Shown here: piece by piece, positions 48,246-60,405 of the stretch
Numbering within the stretch: the stretch's first letter is position 1
Layout of the letters: the number at the start of each line of letters is the position of its first letter
Program-made: the position numbers and the translations under genes
Origin: Datisca glomerata
Taxonomy: Eukaryota > Streptophyta > Magnoliopsida > Cucurbitales > Datiscaceae
DNA: 64,000 bases
Reading direction: 5' to 3'
Assembly (NCBI GenBank): GCA_003255025.1
Contig: QANY01000261.1
Span: forward strand, 1,490,607 to 1,554,606
The notes under the pieces: model-generated
Database searches by the model: none
The model's input: only the letters and a program-made list of their open reading frames with translations
Told to the model about the DNA's origin: nothing

Positions 48246-49039
48246 ATTATTTTTAATAAGAAAAAATATTTTTCTCAATTAAAATAATTTCTACAACTAT
48301 TTCTTTTAATAAAGTTGACTTTGACTTAGTCAAATAAATATTTTATATGATTTGATCAAACTCGGGTCAAACTCAAACAACCTATTAATTTTTAATTTTT
48401 ATAAAATCAAAAAATGATAATTAATTAAAAAATTACTTCAAAATTTAATAGATAATTAAAAGAGTTTGGGTTTTAATGAAACAATTAGGTGATAGAGTTG
48501 GTTGCATGGTTTGTTGAAAACTTTCCTAAAACGCGATAACAATTGTCACCAACAATATGACTCTCCAATCGCCGCCATCACCACTACTGCCCGTCTCACC
48601 GCCGGCAGCCGCTGCCGCGTTGGACAGTCAATGTTCACCAATGGTACTGTACCGCTAGCACTGTTCACCTCTACCGGAACAGTAAATTTCAGGCGTAAAT
48701 AGTATTTTCGTGGATGAACAGTGTTTTCGTGTGAACAGTAAATTTTGGTCGTTCGTCTCGTGCGTTCTTCGTCTTCTCGCATTCAGAATAATTACAATAA
48801 TATTTAAAATAAAATTACAAAAATTCCTACACCCTATTTTCTGCTCACAAGATCAAGGAAAAATTAAAATAAAGCCTAATCTAATAATCACCATACAATT
48901 AACGATCCATTATTTTTCATACATTCAAAAAACATAACCATTCCATCATCATACATGTCTCATATTATATGAATAATGCAAGAAAACCCACACAACATTT
49001 AACATATACATTAATAAATACCGCTCTGATACCATTTGC
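48246..49039 (-). mobile_element. Leader fragment of copia element D with primer site at 49023-49034
   Basis: The sequence matches the leader of element A (about 16620-17402) in the same orientation. The minus strand at 49034-49023 reads TGGTATCAGAGC, a perfect initiator-Met tRNA primer site. The leader stops at 48246 against the duplicated flank, so gag, pol and the 3' LTR are gone. Short open frames at 48502-48782 lie in the GC-rich part and are not genes. Confidence 0.7.
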
Positions 49040-51177
49040 TGGTCGTCGCAGTGGAAGCGTGGAGGCGCATGGCCTTTTAAAAAATTTTTAACTTTTAAGA
49101 AAAATCGAATATTTTAATAAAATACAACTTACGCAACGCCACAATAGCTAAATAGAAACTTTTATTGAAAACTTTTTTTCAATCAATCATGATCCATTAT
49201 ATATTTATAAGTTAAATCTAATATATACAAGGTTAGAGATCATATACCTGTTGTAGTCTATATCAAGTGTCTTGTAAAAACCGATCAATCCTCCGTTCCC
49301 AAGAATCGATCTTTCGTTCCCACAAAATCATTCCAATGATCAATAGACTCCAAGATCCACACCAAGATCTTTCAAATCAATCTTAAACGCACTAGGACGT
49401 GTGTGTGCACGTAGAATATTACAAAACACTTTTTCAATCTCTAAATGTTCTCAACACATGATATTCTAAAGATTTACTGAGAATGACTTTAGTGAGATGA
49501 TTCTCTAGAAGAACGTGATGATTATTTTTTTAGAGATTTGATTAATGTTTAATCACATAAGAAAATCTCTCTAACACCGATCGTGTTATCAATACAACTC
49601 TTAATTGACGAACGGATGATCTGATCAACTGATTCCCTCCTATTCTTTCAACTACCTAAGGCCATTAGAATAATATATATATAAATTTTAGATAATGGCG
49701 TGTCAGATTCTTAGGGATAAACTGAAATAATATTTAATTGTAAAATTATCAATTGTAGTGGGACTCACTGTAATTGTGCACAACTGTAGTGTCCGTGACA
49801 CCACAACAGTCCATGTCAATTTCTGATATCCTATCAGTGATTGACACATGACAATTACTATAAATTAAATATTTATTTTAATTAGATAAGTATCTAGATA
49901 TCAGTTCATTTAAAATTAACATAACTGATTATCCCTATCAACTAATTTATCTGTTATTTCACAAATAACAAATTTAGTTGATTTAAATTATTATCTAATA
50001 ATAATTTAATTACCTAAGTTCACAAATTAGATATTCTGTCTCACTTATCGATAATTATTTATATATGTATAATTTCTAAAAATTATATTTAAATATATAA
50101 ATAATTCAATTAATTAATTCTTAATTAATTAATCACACATAATTATCTCATAATTATATACTTGCCCCAGAATAAAAATTCTTTTTGCAAGTTAGTCCTT
50201 TTCTTATAGCCTGAAATATTTACAGCCTAGACAACGTAGTATAGAGATTACTTAGGGATCATTGCCTATAATCCTAAGCTTCAATAAACTAGATTATTAA
50301 TTAAACTATTTAATTAAATAAATTTATTTATTAATTTCATTATTACTCCAGTATAAATATGAAATTATACTCTTAGAGATTATAGAATGTATTTACATAG
50401 TTTTCTCATGTAGTCCACTGACATAATCATTTCATGTAGTTATTTCCTCCAATTATTGGTTCGTAAATTAGAACTGGTCAAAAATACCCTTTTACCATTC
50501 TAATTATCTCTTGATCCTTAATATCATTAATCCACTAGTGAATGACTAATTTATAATCTTATTATTATAAATTTGAACTCAATGACTATTCAGTTCCAGA
50601 ATTAACAATTAACGGAACCAAATATTGTAACATCGTGTCCTCATCCATCCACATCAATAGTCTGATTAATAAACAGACATTAACGAGTGAATCAAAAGAT
50701 CCAGTAGACATGCATAGAAGTTCATGACTACTCAGGATTCAGACTGATCTACATATAATCATCGAATTAATGTATTAAATCTTTATGATAAATGGAACGT
50801 TAATAAAGATATTAATCCACATCGGTCATGTCATATATCATCTTATTATATAAAGTACATTCATTAAGATGTCTATCCACATCAATGATCCATATTTAGA
50901 TCACACGCATTTATAATGCTTAGTGAACCGTACTAGCAACCATTCATTAAAGACTCCATACTTTAATATGATGCTAACAATTTTATTCATTATCTATGAT
51001 CTTAATTCTCTCGTACTAATACAAGATAATAGTCTCATTAATGAATATGAAATTTTCAGATATTTATATAAATTATTCAACAATAATTTAAAAGAACAAT
51101 TATAAGAAAAATGTAATCCTCTTTAAATTTCATATCAAAATGTCAATACACATACTTTAAGGGCATAACCCCCAACA
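49040..51177 (-). mobile_element. 5' LTR of copia element D (about 2.1 kb)
   Basis: The left end tggtcgtcgcagtgg follows the primer site, and the right end gggcataacccccaaca at 51177 is canonical. It is the same family as elements A-C. The palindromic GC-rich block is much shorter here (about 49740-49815). It abuts the RT region of a different copia element directly at 51178, which suggests insertion into element E followed by loss of the other half. Confidence 0.8.
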
Positions 51178-53700
51178 TTAACAGCAACAAGTGAGTTGTG
51201 GTGGGGGAATGCATATATTGACAAATTCTATTAACAGCAAAACTTAAATCAGGCCTAGTGAAAGTTAAGTACTGAAGAGATCCAACAATACTTCTATAAA
51301 GAGTGACATTAGAGAATGGAGTTCCCACATGACTATAATGAGGAGTTTTAGTAGAGCAATGACTTTTACAAGGCTTGGCATTAAACATACCAGCTTTAAT
51401 AAGTAAGTCTTTAGTATACTTATTTTGATTAACAAAGATGCCAGAAGAATCTCTATAATTTCAAGACCAAGAAAATATTTAAGAGAGCCTAAATCAATTA
51501 TATTGAATTCTTGCACAAACTGTGAACAATATAATCTATTTATGTTGCATCAGTCCCACTAATAATGTTTTCATCAACATACAATAATACATAGGTGAGA
51601 GAAGTAGGAGTGGCGCAAATAAACAATGAATTGTCAGCATGAGAAAAACCAAGAGAAATAAGATGACTAGTAAATTTCTGAAACCAGGCCCGAGAAGCAT
51701 GTTTTATGCCATACAAAGATTTATGCAACTTACAGACATAGTCAGGATGTTTAGAATCAACAAACCCTTGAGGTTGACACATATAAACTTCCTTAGATAA
51801 ATTACCATGCAAGAAGGCATTTTTAACATCAAGTTGCCCAAAAGATCATCCAAAGGTACTAGCCAAAGAAAGTAAAATCATAACACTAGGTTTTTTAACA
51901 AACGAGATTAAATGTTTCACCATAGTCTAACCTAGTTTGTTCTTGTTAGGGGGTAAGGGAACAAAGTTCTATATGTGTTGAGATATTATAGCATTATACT
52001 CATTAGTCATGGCTTGAGACCAAGTTGGAATTTTAGAAGCAACCGTATAAGATTGAGGTTCAATATCAAGTTGTTGATCTAAAGGTCCTGAAGCAAGAAG
52101 AGCTTTTCTTTTGTATATGCCAGATTCTGATCGAGTTTGCATAGGCTGAGTAGATTGTGTATGGGTGGTAACATAATGTGTCCGAGAAGTAGGATGCTTA
52201 AGGGTAAGATCAATATGAGGCAAACATCACTAGAAACAGGCAAAATAGTAGGCACAACAGTAGTACATGGCTCATGAAAAATTAAATGCAGAAGTAGAAA
52301 CAATCACAATATCAAAGAAAATAAGATTTTGAACTTGAAGTAGCATGACTAGTAGCATTATCATTAACCAAAACTGGAACATTATCATTAAGAAAAGATG
52401 GAACATTATCATTTAAACCTGAAGCAGGACAATGACTATCATCATTAATCAAAACTGGTGCAGAACATGAAAAATCAGTAAGCAAATCATGTTTCAGATA
52501 AATTAGTAGGCAACACAGCATCAAAAGAGAAACCAGTCATAGTAGCAGCAGGAAGAGAATGAGAAATAATAGGCAAATCAGTATACAAGTCAATAGGAAT
52601 AGAGAAATCAATAGCAAGAGCAAGGCCAGTATTCAGAGTATTAGAAGTTATGTTATATTGAGGAATAGTACCAGAGAGAGAAGAGTTACCTAGAGCAGAA
52701 GAAAAGGTGCAAAAAAAATGAAGAAGATATGTATACCTATCACTGGGTGGAGAACACGCATTGGTAACATGTTTCTGAAGAGAAATATTAGTTGAAGCAA
52801 AAGGAAAACATTGCTCATAAAAAACAACATTTCTTAAGGTATAGTATTTCTTTTCACTTAAATCATAGCACAAATATCATTTTTGTTCTAAAGCATAGCC
52901 TAAGAAAAAACGCACTAAACAGTTTTAGTATCAAACTTAGTTGGCATATAAGGTCTAAGATAAGGATAGCAAGCACAGCCATACACCTTAAGCAGTTTAT
53001 AATCAGATAATTTACCAAAGATTTTAGCATAAGAGGAGGTGTGTGTGAAATGACGTTCTATTAATCAAGTACACAACAGTGGTAAAAGAAAACTTCCATA
53101 AGGCAGCAGAAATAGAAGCATGATGCATTATAGTAAGCCCCGCTTCAATCAGCTGTCCATGTTTTCTTTCAGTAACTCCATTTTGTTGTGGAGTATATGA
53201 GAAAGACTTTTGGTGAATGATACCACTTCCATGTAAAAAATTCTAAAAAGAGAGGCCGGTGTATTCACCATCGCCATCAGATCTAAAATACTTAATAGTG
53301 CTAGAAAAAATATTCTCAACCATGCATTTAAATTTCTTGAAAACATGCAAAACATCATATTTATGAGAGATAGAGAAAAACCAAGTAAATCTAGACATAT
53401 CATCAACAAAGATAACATTATATCAATGACCAAGAATAAAGGTTGTGGGAGAAAGAGAGACAGAATCAGAAGAAGAGAAAGAAAGTTTAGTCATTTCATT
53501 GGATATACAACTTATACAAATGCCATCATCAGAAGAAGAATTACACGGTATATTAACAGAATTCAAGATTTGTCTAACTATTTAGATGGGTGACCAAGTA
53601 TAGAGTGCCATATAAAGGTAGAGGCCATGGCACCAAGATATGTAACTTTGGACTTAGGTAAGCATGATCAGATAGGATATAAACCATTCATGCTAGAGCC
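51178..53700 (-). pseudogene. Decayed pol of copia element E (integrase and RT)
   Basis: On the minus strand, the integrase near 53300-53130 has YFRSDGDGEY and YTPQQNG then VTERKH, separated by stops. RT N-terminal parts lie at about 52223-51969 (PTWSQAMTNEYNAI). The RT core (51812-51540) has MCQPQGFVDSKHPDYVCKLH and YGIKHASRAWFQKF, with the catalytic box YVDE instead of YVDD. The RT end (about 51388-51178) has YRSIVGSLQYLTFTRPDLSF. RNase H and the 3' LTR are absent because element D's LTR starts at 51177. The family is clearly different from elements A-D and resembles short-LTR RE1/Ale-like copia elements. Confidence 0.85.
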
Positions 53701-54105
53701 TTTATGCAGTATGAGACCTGTAGATTTGTCATGAATAAAGAAATATAGGGCATCAAAAATGAAAAAACAATTATGATCGAGGCAAAATTTATGAACTGAA
53801 AGTAAATTAGTAGCTAACTGAGATACGCAATAGACTTGAGATAAATGGAAAGAGTTGAAAGGAGTGTGAATCATACGAAAATCAGTGTGTGTGATGGGGA
53901 GGGACTGCCCATTGCCAATTGAAATGTTATCTGCACCATCGTACTCAGTTGAGTTGAAAATGTTGACCAAGTCAGGGGTGGGATGCGAGTTATAGCCAGT
54001 ATTAGAAATCCACACCTGTGGATCTGGAGGTTGTGAAGCCTGAGAAATAACAGTCATGGCATCGAGGTTACTAGGTGGATTTCTCCCTTGATAGGAGAAA
54101 TTCAT
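53668..54105 (-). pseudogene. Protease region of copia element E
   Basis: This open 145-codon stretch has VWISNTGYNSHPTPDL where family members carry a W-x-x-DSGA motif, so the catalytic Asp is replaced by Asn and the Gly-Ala by Gly-Tyr. It continues with IGNGQSLPITHTDF and ends at GSSMNGLYPI, the pre-integrase segment. It is preserved as an open frame but should be catalytically dead. Confidence 0.8.
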
Positions 54106-55240
54106 TCAATGAAAATAATCAGCAGCTCCATGACCCATTTTCAGACAAATTTGGCATTGGACCCGAGAATATTGATGACTGTGTTGAGTACTGTGTTGGA
54201 TTTCAGAACTGGAGAGGGTGGAATTCTTGAAGTGTGATTGAAATGGATGGGGTGGTGCTCCAAGAACATAAGGAAGGTTATTGTTGTTAGGATACCATCG
54301 CTGATTTCGAACCCCATGGCCAGAATTGAATATGCCAGATGAATGATTTCCTCTTAAATTCCTACCCCTACCCCTACTGTTGCCATGGTTGGAAAGGGAT
54401 GCAAGAAAGGTAGTGTTTTGGAACAAATTATCCTGAGGTTTGTGCTGGGATTCCAAAAAAAAATTCTTTGTTTTAAGAAGAACATGAAGTTTTTCAAGAG
54501 ATAATGGTTCAGCCCGGGTTCTAATAGATGTTCGAACAGTGTTATATTCAGGAGGAAGACCATTAATAGTGTAAAGAAGAAGATCCTCAGGTTCAATATG
54601 AACAGATACGGTATAGAGCTTATCACTAACTTTTTTTATTCGTTGAATATAAGTATCAATGGTTACAGAAGGTTCCTTTGAGATGGATTGAAGATCGAAT
54701 TTAATTACAAAATATTGGTTCGGGACAGAGAAGCAAACCTGCGCTCAATGAATTCCCGAATTTCCCTGGAAGTTTTGCAGTCAACAACATATGAAAGTGC
54801 AATAAAGGAAAGTGTGGCATTGATCAGAGTCACTAAAGCCTGATCTTAAGCTACCCATTGATCAAATTTTGGATCTTGAACCTCCAAATTATCGATCTTA
54901 TGAGCCTTCAAGATCAAACCCGTACACCATGTGAGCCTTCAAGATGGATGAAATCAGGTATTTCTAGAAGATGAAATTCGTGGAGTCTAACTGTGTAGAA
55001 ACAAGATTACAGATGTTGGACAACATAAAAATTGGTAAGTGAGGAGCTGAATCTTCCATAACCAGTGATGATGAAGAAAAGAAATTTGTTGAGGGGTTTG
55101 AAGTGGGTTTGTGAGAGGGAGAAGAAGGGGGTAATTTCAGGGAGTTATTCTGAGAATTAATTTAAGAGCTAGGTTGAATATCAGGAGAAACTTGAGCAGC
55201 GGTGGACTGATTCTCTAGATTGTCCGTCATGGATCAATGA
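54106..55240 (-). pseudogene. Decayed gag of copia element E
   Basis: Minus-strand pieces read LLLYTINGLPPEYNTVRTSI and then LEKLHVLLKTKNFF (about 54600-54470), followed by an RGRGRN-rich linker and a zinc knuckle CQICLKMGHGAADY (about 54165-54110) whose last Cys is Tyr. The N-terminal part toward 55230 (start context near ATGACGGACAATC, 55230-55218) contains stops. It follows the primer site at 55253-55265 closely, a short leader unlike the 2-kb leader of the other family. Confidence 0.75.
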
Positions 55241-55252
55241 CGTGAGTGAGGA

Positions 55253-55265
55253 GGCTCTGATACCA
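55253..55265 (-). other. Primer-binding site of copia element E
   Basis: The minus strand reads TGGTATCAGAGCC, a perfect complement to the 3' end of initiator-Met tRNA, directly following the LTR end CTTCA. It fixes the LTR boundary at 55266. Confidence 0.85.
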
Positions 55266-55478
55266 TGAAGAAAGAAAGGAACATAAGAAGAAAGCAGATT
55301 GAAGGAGATAAGAAGAAAGGAAAGAGGAAGAGGAGAAGAGAATTCATTTACTGTATTCAATAATCATCACACTAGAAAAGAAAAACCTTAGTTCAAGAAT
55401 AATCAAAGTAAGATCTAACCAAACTACCAGAAAGGGAAAAGATAGAAATACCCTTAAATTAAAACTAATCACTCAACA
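55266..55478 (-). mobile_element. 5' LTR of copia element E (213 bp)
   Basis: On the minus strand it begins TGTTGAGTGATTAG (55478) and ends CTTTCTTCA (55266), adjacent to the primer site. The small size contrasts with the 2.2-kb LTRs of the neighbouring family. The next bases outward, ataat (55479-55483), would be the target duplication, but the left end of the element is lost, so this cannot be confirmed. Confidence 0.8.
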
Positions 55479-55870
55479 ATAATTATGGTGTTTGTTTATT
55501 TTAAATTTGTGCCGTTACTTTTTATAATCAATGACTTAGATCCACGAAATAAATATAAGGTGTTCTGATTCTGAAAATTCAAAAACATTCTTATCTGTTA
55601 GAACGTTATTTAAACTTATTAAATAACAATTTAACTCTCTTTTTCCTACCTATTTTTCATAAAAATCTATTTCTCTAAATCTTCTACGGAATTTCACAAA
55701 TCACTTTTACAAATATATTTTATGAAAAATATTAAAATATTGTGGGCCTATTTTTTGTTATTGATATCAAAAGGTTCAACAGATATTTTGAGAGGATTCA
55801 TAAAATATGATGTGATTCAGTAAATATTTTAAAAATTTAATATTTAAATATATTGAAAGTTCAGCAAATA
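55479..55870. repeat. 390-bp duplicated flank, right copy
   Basis: This is the partner of 47858-48245. It begins almost exactly at the outer edge of element E's 5' LTR. Its right end (ggttcaacagatattttg, ttcagtaaatatttt, gttcagcaaatatctccgggg) shows the same short ttca-x-aaat units as the left copy. Confidence 0.8.
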
Positions 55871-57595
55871 TCTCCGGGGCTTTACAAAACTCATGTTACC
55901 ATGTTGGAAAAAAGCCACTCGACATAGTAGTGACTCATGATTTATATAACTTTTCCCACCAATTTTTATGCTACTTTCTTATATACCAAACAAAATTATA
56001 TTACGTTGCTACTAAAAACTTTCCAACTCTATAATGTGCTACCAAACCTACTAATTCCAACATTCAATTTTTCCAACCGTTTAAATTTTTCTAGTATTTT
56101 TAAATTCCATGTATCGAACGGCCTTAAGGGCTCGTTTAGTTATGGTAATTCAATGCTCCGTTCCCTAGTAATTCTCCTAGTAGCTGAATTACTTTGTTTA
56201 TTTGGAATAGTTCTTGAAATTGACAACAATACTAAATTGCACGTAATTTTAATTTACTTCGTGAGGATGTAATTAAATTATTTGTAAAAATAGAAGCAAT
56301 CGAGAATCACCGAGACAAATCAATCCGGAGGATATAATTGAATTGTCTTTAAAGTTATTTTCACTAAATTATCATGAAATTATATATGTATAAAATGTAG
56401 CAATCTTAAATTGTCATCAATTATTTTATAGATTATTATACACAATCAAATATATATCAATCGTATTGTGCTATCAATTTAATTATCAGTAATTCAGTTA
56501 TCACCCATTCATTGACATTGTCATTCTATATTTTACAAACCCAATGTCCTTATGGAAAATTAGAAAAAAAAATTAGCCCGTTAAAAGGATGTTTTCCGAA
56601 ATTTGGATAACTTTTTAATTGTAAAACTTAGCTCACTTTAAGATATTTTTACACCTTCTCAAAATGTTTAAATTAGTTAAAGTATTCAAATAGTTATTTG
56701 AAATCTTAAATAAAAAGAGAAAAAGGATGTTATTTAGATTTTCACACAGAGAGACATAAGGATGTAGATTTAGGTGCGTTGAACAAAGATAAAATAAGAA
56801 AATTTTGAAATGTGTGGTTGAGTTTAGAAACGCAAGGAATAATTATATTATATAACCTATTATAACCAAAACAATTTCATCCTAAGTTCTTTGGTGCTGA
56901 AAATTTTTAATAGCTTCTTTTTTAATTTTTATTTCTATAAAATAAGAGCTGACAATTAAAAAAGGAAAAAAGAAAGAGCTGACATGATCAAGATGGTGAT
57001 GTAATTATCCCTAATAAAAAATTTAAGCCACAAAAATACCACAAAATGTTTGGTTTAACCTATTCCAATGGACGAAAGTAAAAGTCAGAGAATATATTTT
57101 TTGCTTTTCAGTTTGCTAATCCGAACAAAAATCTCATTAATATTCACTGCCTATATCTCTCATTACTTATATTTTATTTACTTTGTTAAAATCACCGAAA
57201 GTCTGTCGATGCTAATAGATATATTTCTTAAAAAAATCTTTATTAGTTCTAAGAATTCAAAAATTCAACCCAAAAAAAAAGAGGAAAAGAAGAAAAAAGA
57301 ACTTTCTTTATCTGCCATAGAAGTTTCCAACCTTTTTCAGCTCTTTAAATTTAGAAAAAAAACTATCATTTGTTCCATTTCATAACGTGGGTTAAGAATC
57401 ACACATCCCACTAAACTATAATTAATTAATACTTTATCATCTCACTAATCTTGTTTTAGTCAAAAGCCATGATCTATTATGGGGTAGGGCTTGTACATAA
57501 TTTATGTACGTTATTATAGGAGAAAGATTCATTTAACTATATTTTACTAAAACAATAAACACAGTTTTTATTGTATACTTAACGGTCAAATGATT
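55871..57595. other. AT-rich intergenic, no gene recognised
   Basis: No gene is supported. A phrase near 56126 (taagggctcgtttagttatgg) resembles a miniature-transposon end but lacks a convincing partner. The open frame 57068-57385 is low complexity (Lys/Ile/Ser). Confidence 0.45.
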
Positions 57596-57599
57596 TGTC

Positions 57600-58033
57600 C
57601 ATTTCAAAATAAACTGTGATGCATCATTTCAGAACTTTTCTATTGCTGCTTCTATAGAGATTATTGCCAGAGACTGCAAGGGACATGTTCTAAATGTAGT
57701 TGGCAAACAAGTTAGTGCTTTCTGCATTGAACAGGCAGAACTTATAGCAATAGTAGAAAGTTTGGACATTACATCTAAAGCTGGATGGAGTAAAATTGAG
57801 GTGGAAACAGATTGCAACTCTCATTGTTGCTGATATTTGATCTAAAGCTATCAGCTTTGAGGTGTGCAATATCAATTGGGTAAATATGAATTAAAACTCA
57901 GTTGCTGACACTTTAGTTAAATGTAATTCTAGTCAGAACTGATTTGTACTAGAGGTTCATAATTTACCTTGTAATATTGTAACTCTCATTGCTAGAGATA
58001 AACAATTTGTAAATGGGAGCTTCAAAACCCCTT
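57600..58033 (+). pseudogene. Decayed plant RNase H-domain (RVT_3-type) sequence
   Basis: Translation from 57600 gives HFKINCDASFQNFSIAASIE, IIARDCKGHVL, EQAELIAIVESL and IEVETDCN, the beta-strand/helix order of the plant RVT_3 RNase H fold, with Asp (CDAS), Glu (QAEL) and Asp (ETDC) at the catalytic positions. After frameshifts and stops at about 57820-57890 the tail is still readable as INWVNMN, then NSVADTLVKCN. Such domains occur in LINE-derived genes and as stand-alone plant proteins. This copy has no start and several disruptions, so it is a fragment. It stops at a TGA at about 58034, just where a solo LTR begins. Confidence 0.75.
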
Positions 58034-58036
58034 GAC

Positions 58037-58517
58037 TGTTGGGAAAAATCGACTTTACAATACAAGAAATTGTAGAAATCGTTCTCAAAATATGCAATAA
58101 TAAGAAACAGAAACTACTCCAAGCCCAGTACGAATACTGTGTTCTTAAGATAATTTTACTCCATTTACGGCGCACACGGTGTGAGCAATTGTCTCCCAAG
58201 ATAGAACGAATTTTCGTTCTTACGAAAGTTGCACTCCAATTCATAAGAACCAGCGAACACAACCGTGGTTAATAATCACACACATTAGTAAATATGGAAA
58301 ATGAGAAGAGAGAGAAAATTATATGAAATTTTCATCATCCTTAAAACAAAAATATAATCCATATATATATAAAGACTGATTATTGGTCATTCGAATAGTC
58401 CTTATAACATATCATATTATTTGAAATAGTGTCAATTTAAAAATAAAAAGATGCAACTGTTATTACTTTTCAAGTGGGTAAAAACAGAAATAAATTTTCA
58501 TTCAAATTTTTCCAACA
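58037..58517 (+). mobile_element. Candidate solo LTR
   Basis: The segment starts TGTTGGGAAAAA and ends TTTTTCCAACA, giving TG...CA ends with an inverted repeat of about ten bases. The flanks TTGAC (58032-58036) and TTCAC (58518-58522) agree at four of five bases, as expected for an aged duplication. A TATA-like stretch (atatatataaag) at about 58360-58372 would be the LTR promoter on the plus strand. No internal region or second LTR is nearby, implying LTR-LTR recombination. The family is unlike the two copia families elsewhere in the window. Confidence 0.6.
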
Positions 58518-58522
58518 TTCAC

Positions 58523-60284
58523 TATCTCAATTCAATATTATACATTTGATGTTAATAAAAAAACTATTTGTCAAAAAAAATTACTTATAAGACGAAGTTA
58601 CGAAAATAGATCATCTCCCATTAACCTAGGTTCACTGGTTCAAAACCCTAATAAAACATGGTTTTTATGAAAAAGAATATATTTGGGAAAAAATCGATAA
58701 TGGCATTAAAAAGGAAAAAAATGGAATTAAAAAATAATCGGGGCAGATTTCCCATTGATGAGCATCTTTCCAAGTTTTCAAAATATCTTTTTTCTTTTCT
58801 CTCTTTTTGAATTGATTTTGATGCGAATCTTCCCTCTGAAGAAAAAATTTAAATAAAAGAAAATATATTTTTCTAATTGGATAAACCAAAATCTTTTTCT
58901 TTTCCACCTCATTAGATGCTGTGGTAATGAGATGGACACAAAATCTATTACATGCTATGGAAACACGTACGTAAGCTATGTCAGGATAAACGAGAAAAAA
59001 TTTATTGAAAAGGAAAAGAGAAGATATTGATATTTTTATTCTGATATTTGCTTTTGATGATTTTTTGATAAATTCATATAATTTTCTTGTAATTTCTAAT
59101 GTTTCTCATAATTTTGAGGTGTAAAAAATAGTCGTAGAGAAAACTAAAGGAGTAGAAACAAACACCAATATGACATGGTTCCTTTCTAAAAGTGTATGGT
59201 TAAGATGTAAATTATTATAATGAGAAAGTTGTATGAGCTATGTATTTTTTTTAAATAAACTGAGATACATCTAAATTTAAAATATGATTATTTTATAACT
59301 CGACATACATGTCTAATTTATGAAGGTGAGTGTAAACTTTTCTATTCACCCAATGATTTTTTATCAATTTGGTGACAAGAAAAAATTAAAACAAGAGGTT
59401 GCGCATTTGTTATTCACAAACCTATTATCATGTACGACTTTAATTTGATTTGGGATGACATTCCATATTAATATAATTTTATTTAATAAAATGAGTTAAC
59501 ACAATAGATAATTAATACACATATTTATGATCATACTCATATCTATATTTAAAACTGTGAGTGAGAAACACGTTATTTAAATAATAAAAAATTGACCCCA
59601 AAATACCCTTTTGCAACTTGATTTTCTTAGAATAATATAAAGGATGATATCAACCTCCTAACATGCTCTTAGAAATTATTTGCAATAGCCAAAAGAGTCT
59701 CCATCAATTAATCATCAGCCGCATTTAGGAATCTCATTACCTTCTTTACAAAGAAATCTAATTCCTTTCACTTTCTATCTATTCATTCTAGATTCTTTAA
59801 AACAAGAAAGCTAATGTAATTTGAATGTTTGCAATCAAAATTGTTATAATGAAAGACCTTCGTAACACTCTCTGGTGTTAAATTCTACATCCACAATCTT
59901 CTTGTCTTTCCAAATTCAGAGTTTTAAGCACTAAGAGTTGATGTAACTTGTTCAAACTAATATGTTTAAATAATATGTAGTACCAAAATTACTCTCATTT
60001 TTCTGAATTGTGAACATGTTGAAGATCAATTTTTATATTCAAACATGAATTCACCTAAACCTGAAATAATTCGGCTCAATTTGGGTTTCGTGTAAGAAAA
60101 TGATGGGGTCAGATTGATTATAAGAATAATTTTATATTTTCATATCTAAACTAACATATTTTCAACAAATAGCTTATTTATCATTTTACAATAAAATCAG
60201 CGATTCAAAAAGAAAAAAAAATCTTTTTATATTTTATCCAAAAAGAAGACGAAGAAAGTGATTCCAAATAGTAAAACTTCAACA
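58523..60284. other. AT-rich intergenic upstream of the second glutaredoxin gene
   Basis: No gene is supported. The segment includes the promoter-proximal region of the downstream glutaredoxin gene; no upstream regulatory motif was confidently assigned. Confidence 0.5.
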
Positions 60285-60294
60285 CTATAAATAG
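60285..60294 (+). promoter_or_regulatory. TATA box of the second glutaredoxin gene
   Basis: CTATAAATAG lies about 112 bp upstream of the ATG, at nearly the same distance as in the first glutaredoxin gene, supporting common ancestry of the promoter architecture. Confidence 0.65.
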
Positions 60295-60405
60295 ACAAAT
60301 TTAGTAGCTTAAAATTCACCAGACCAAAACATCAAAAAACTCATACCAACTCCCACACAGACAAAAAAAAATATCCATAATTTACATATCCCTATAGATC
60401 GCAAA

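Noticed and set aside
56126..56560. Miniature-transposon-like phrase taagggctcgtttag
   Set aside because: The best right-hand partner (aaacccaatgtcctta) does not pair convincingly, and no matching target duplication was found.
57957..58262. 101-codon minus-strand frame
   Set aside because: It overlaps the end of the RNase H relic and the solo LTR and shows no domain; probably chance.
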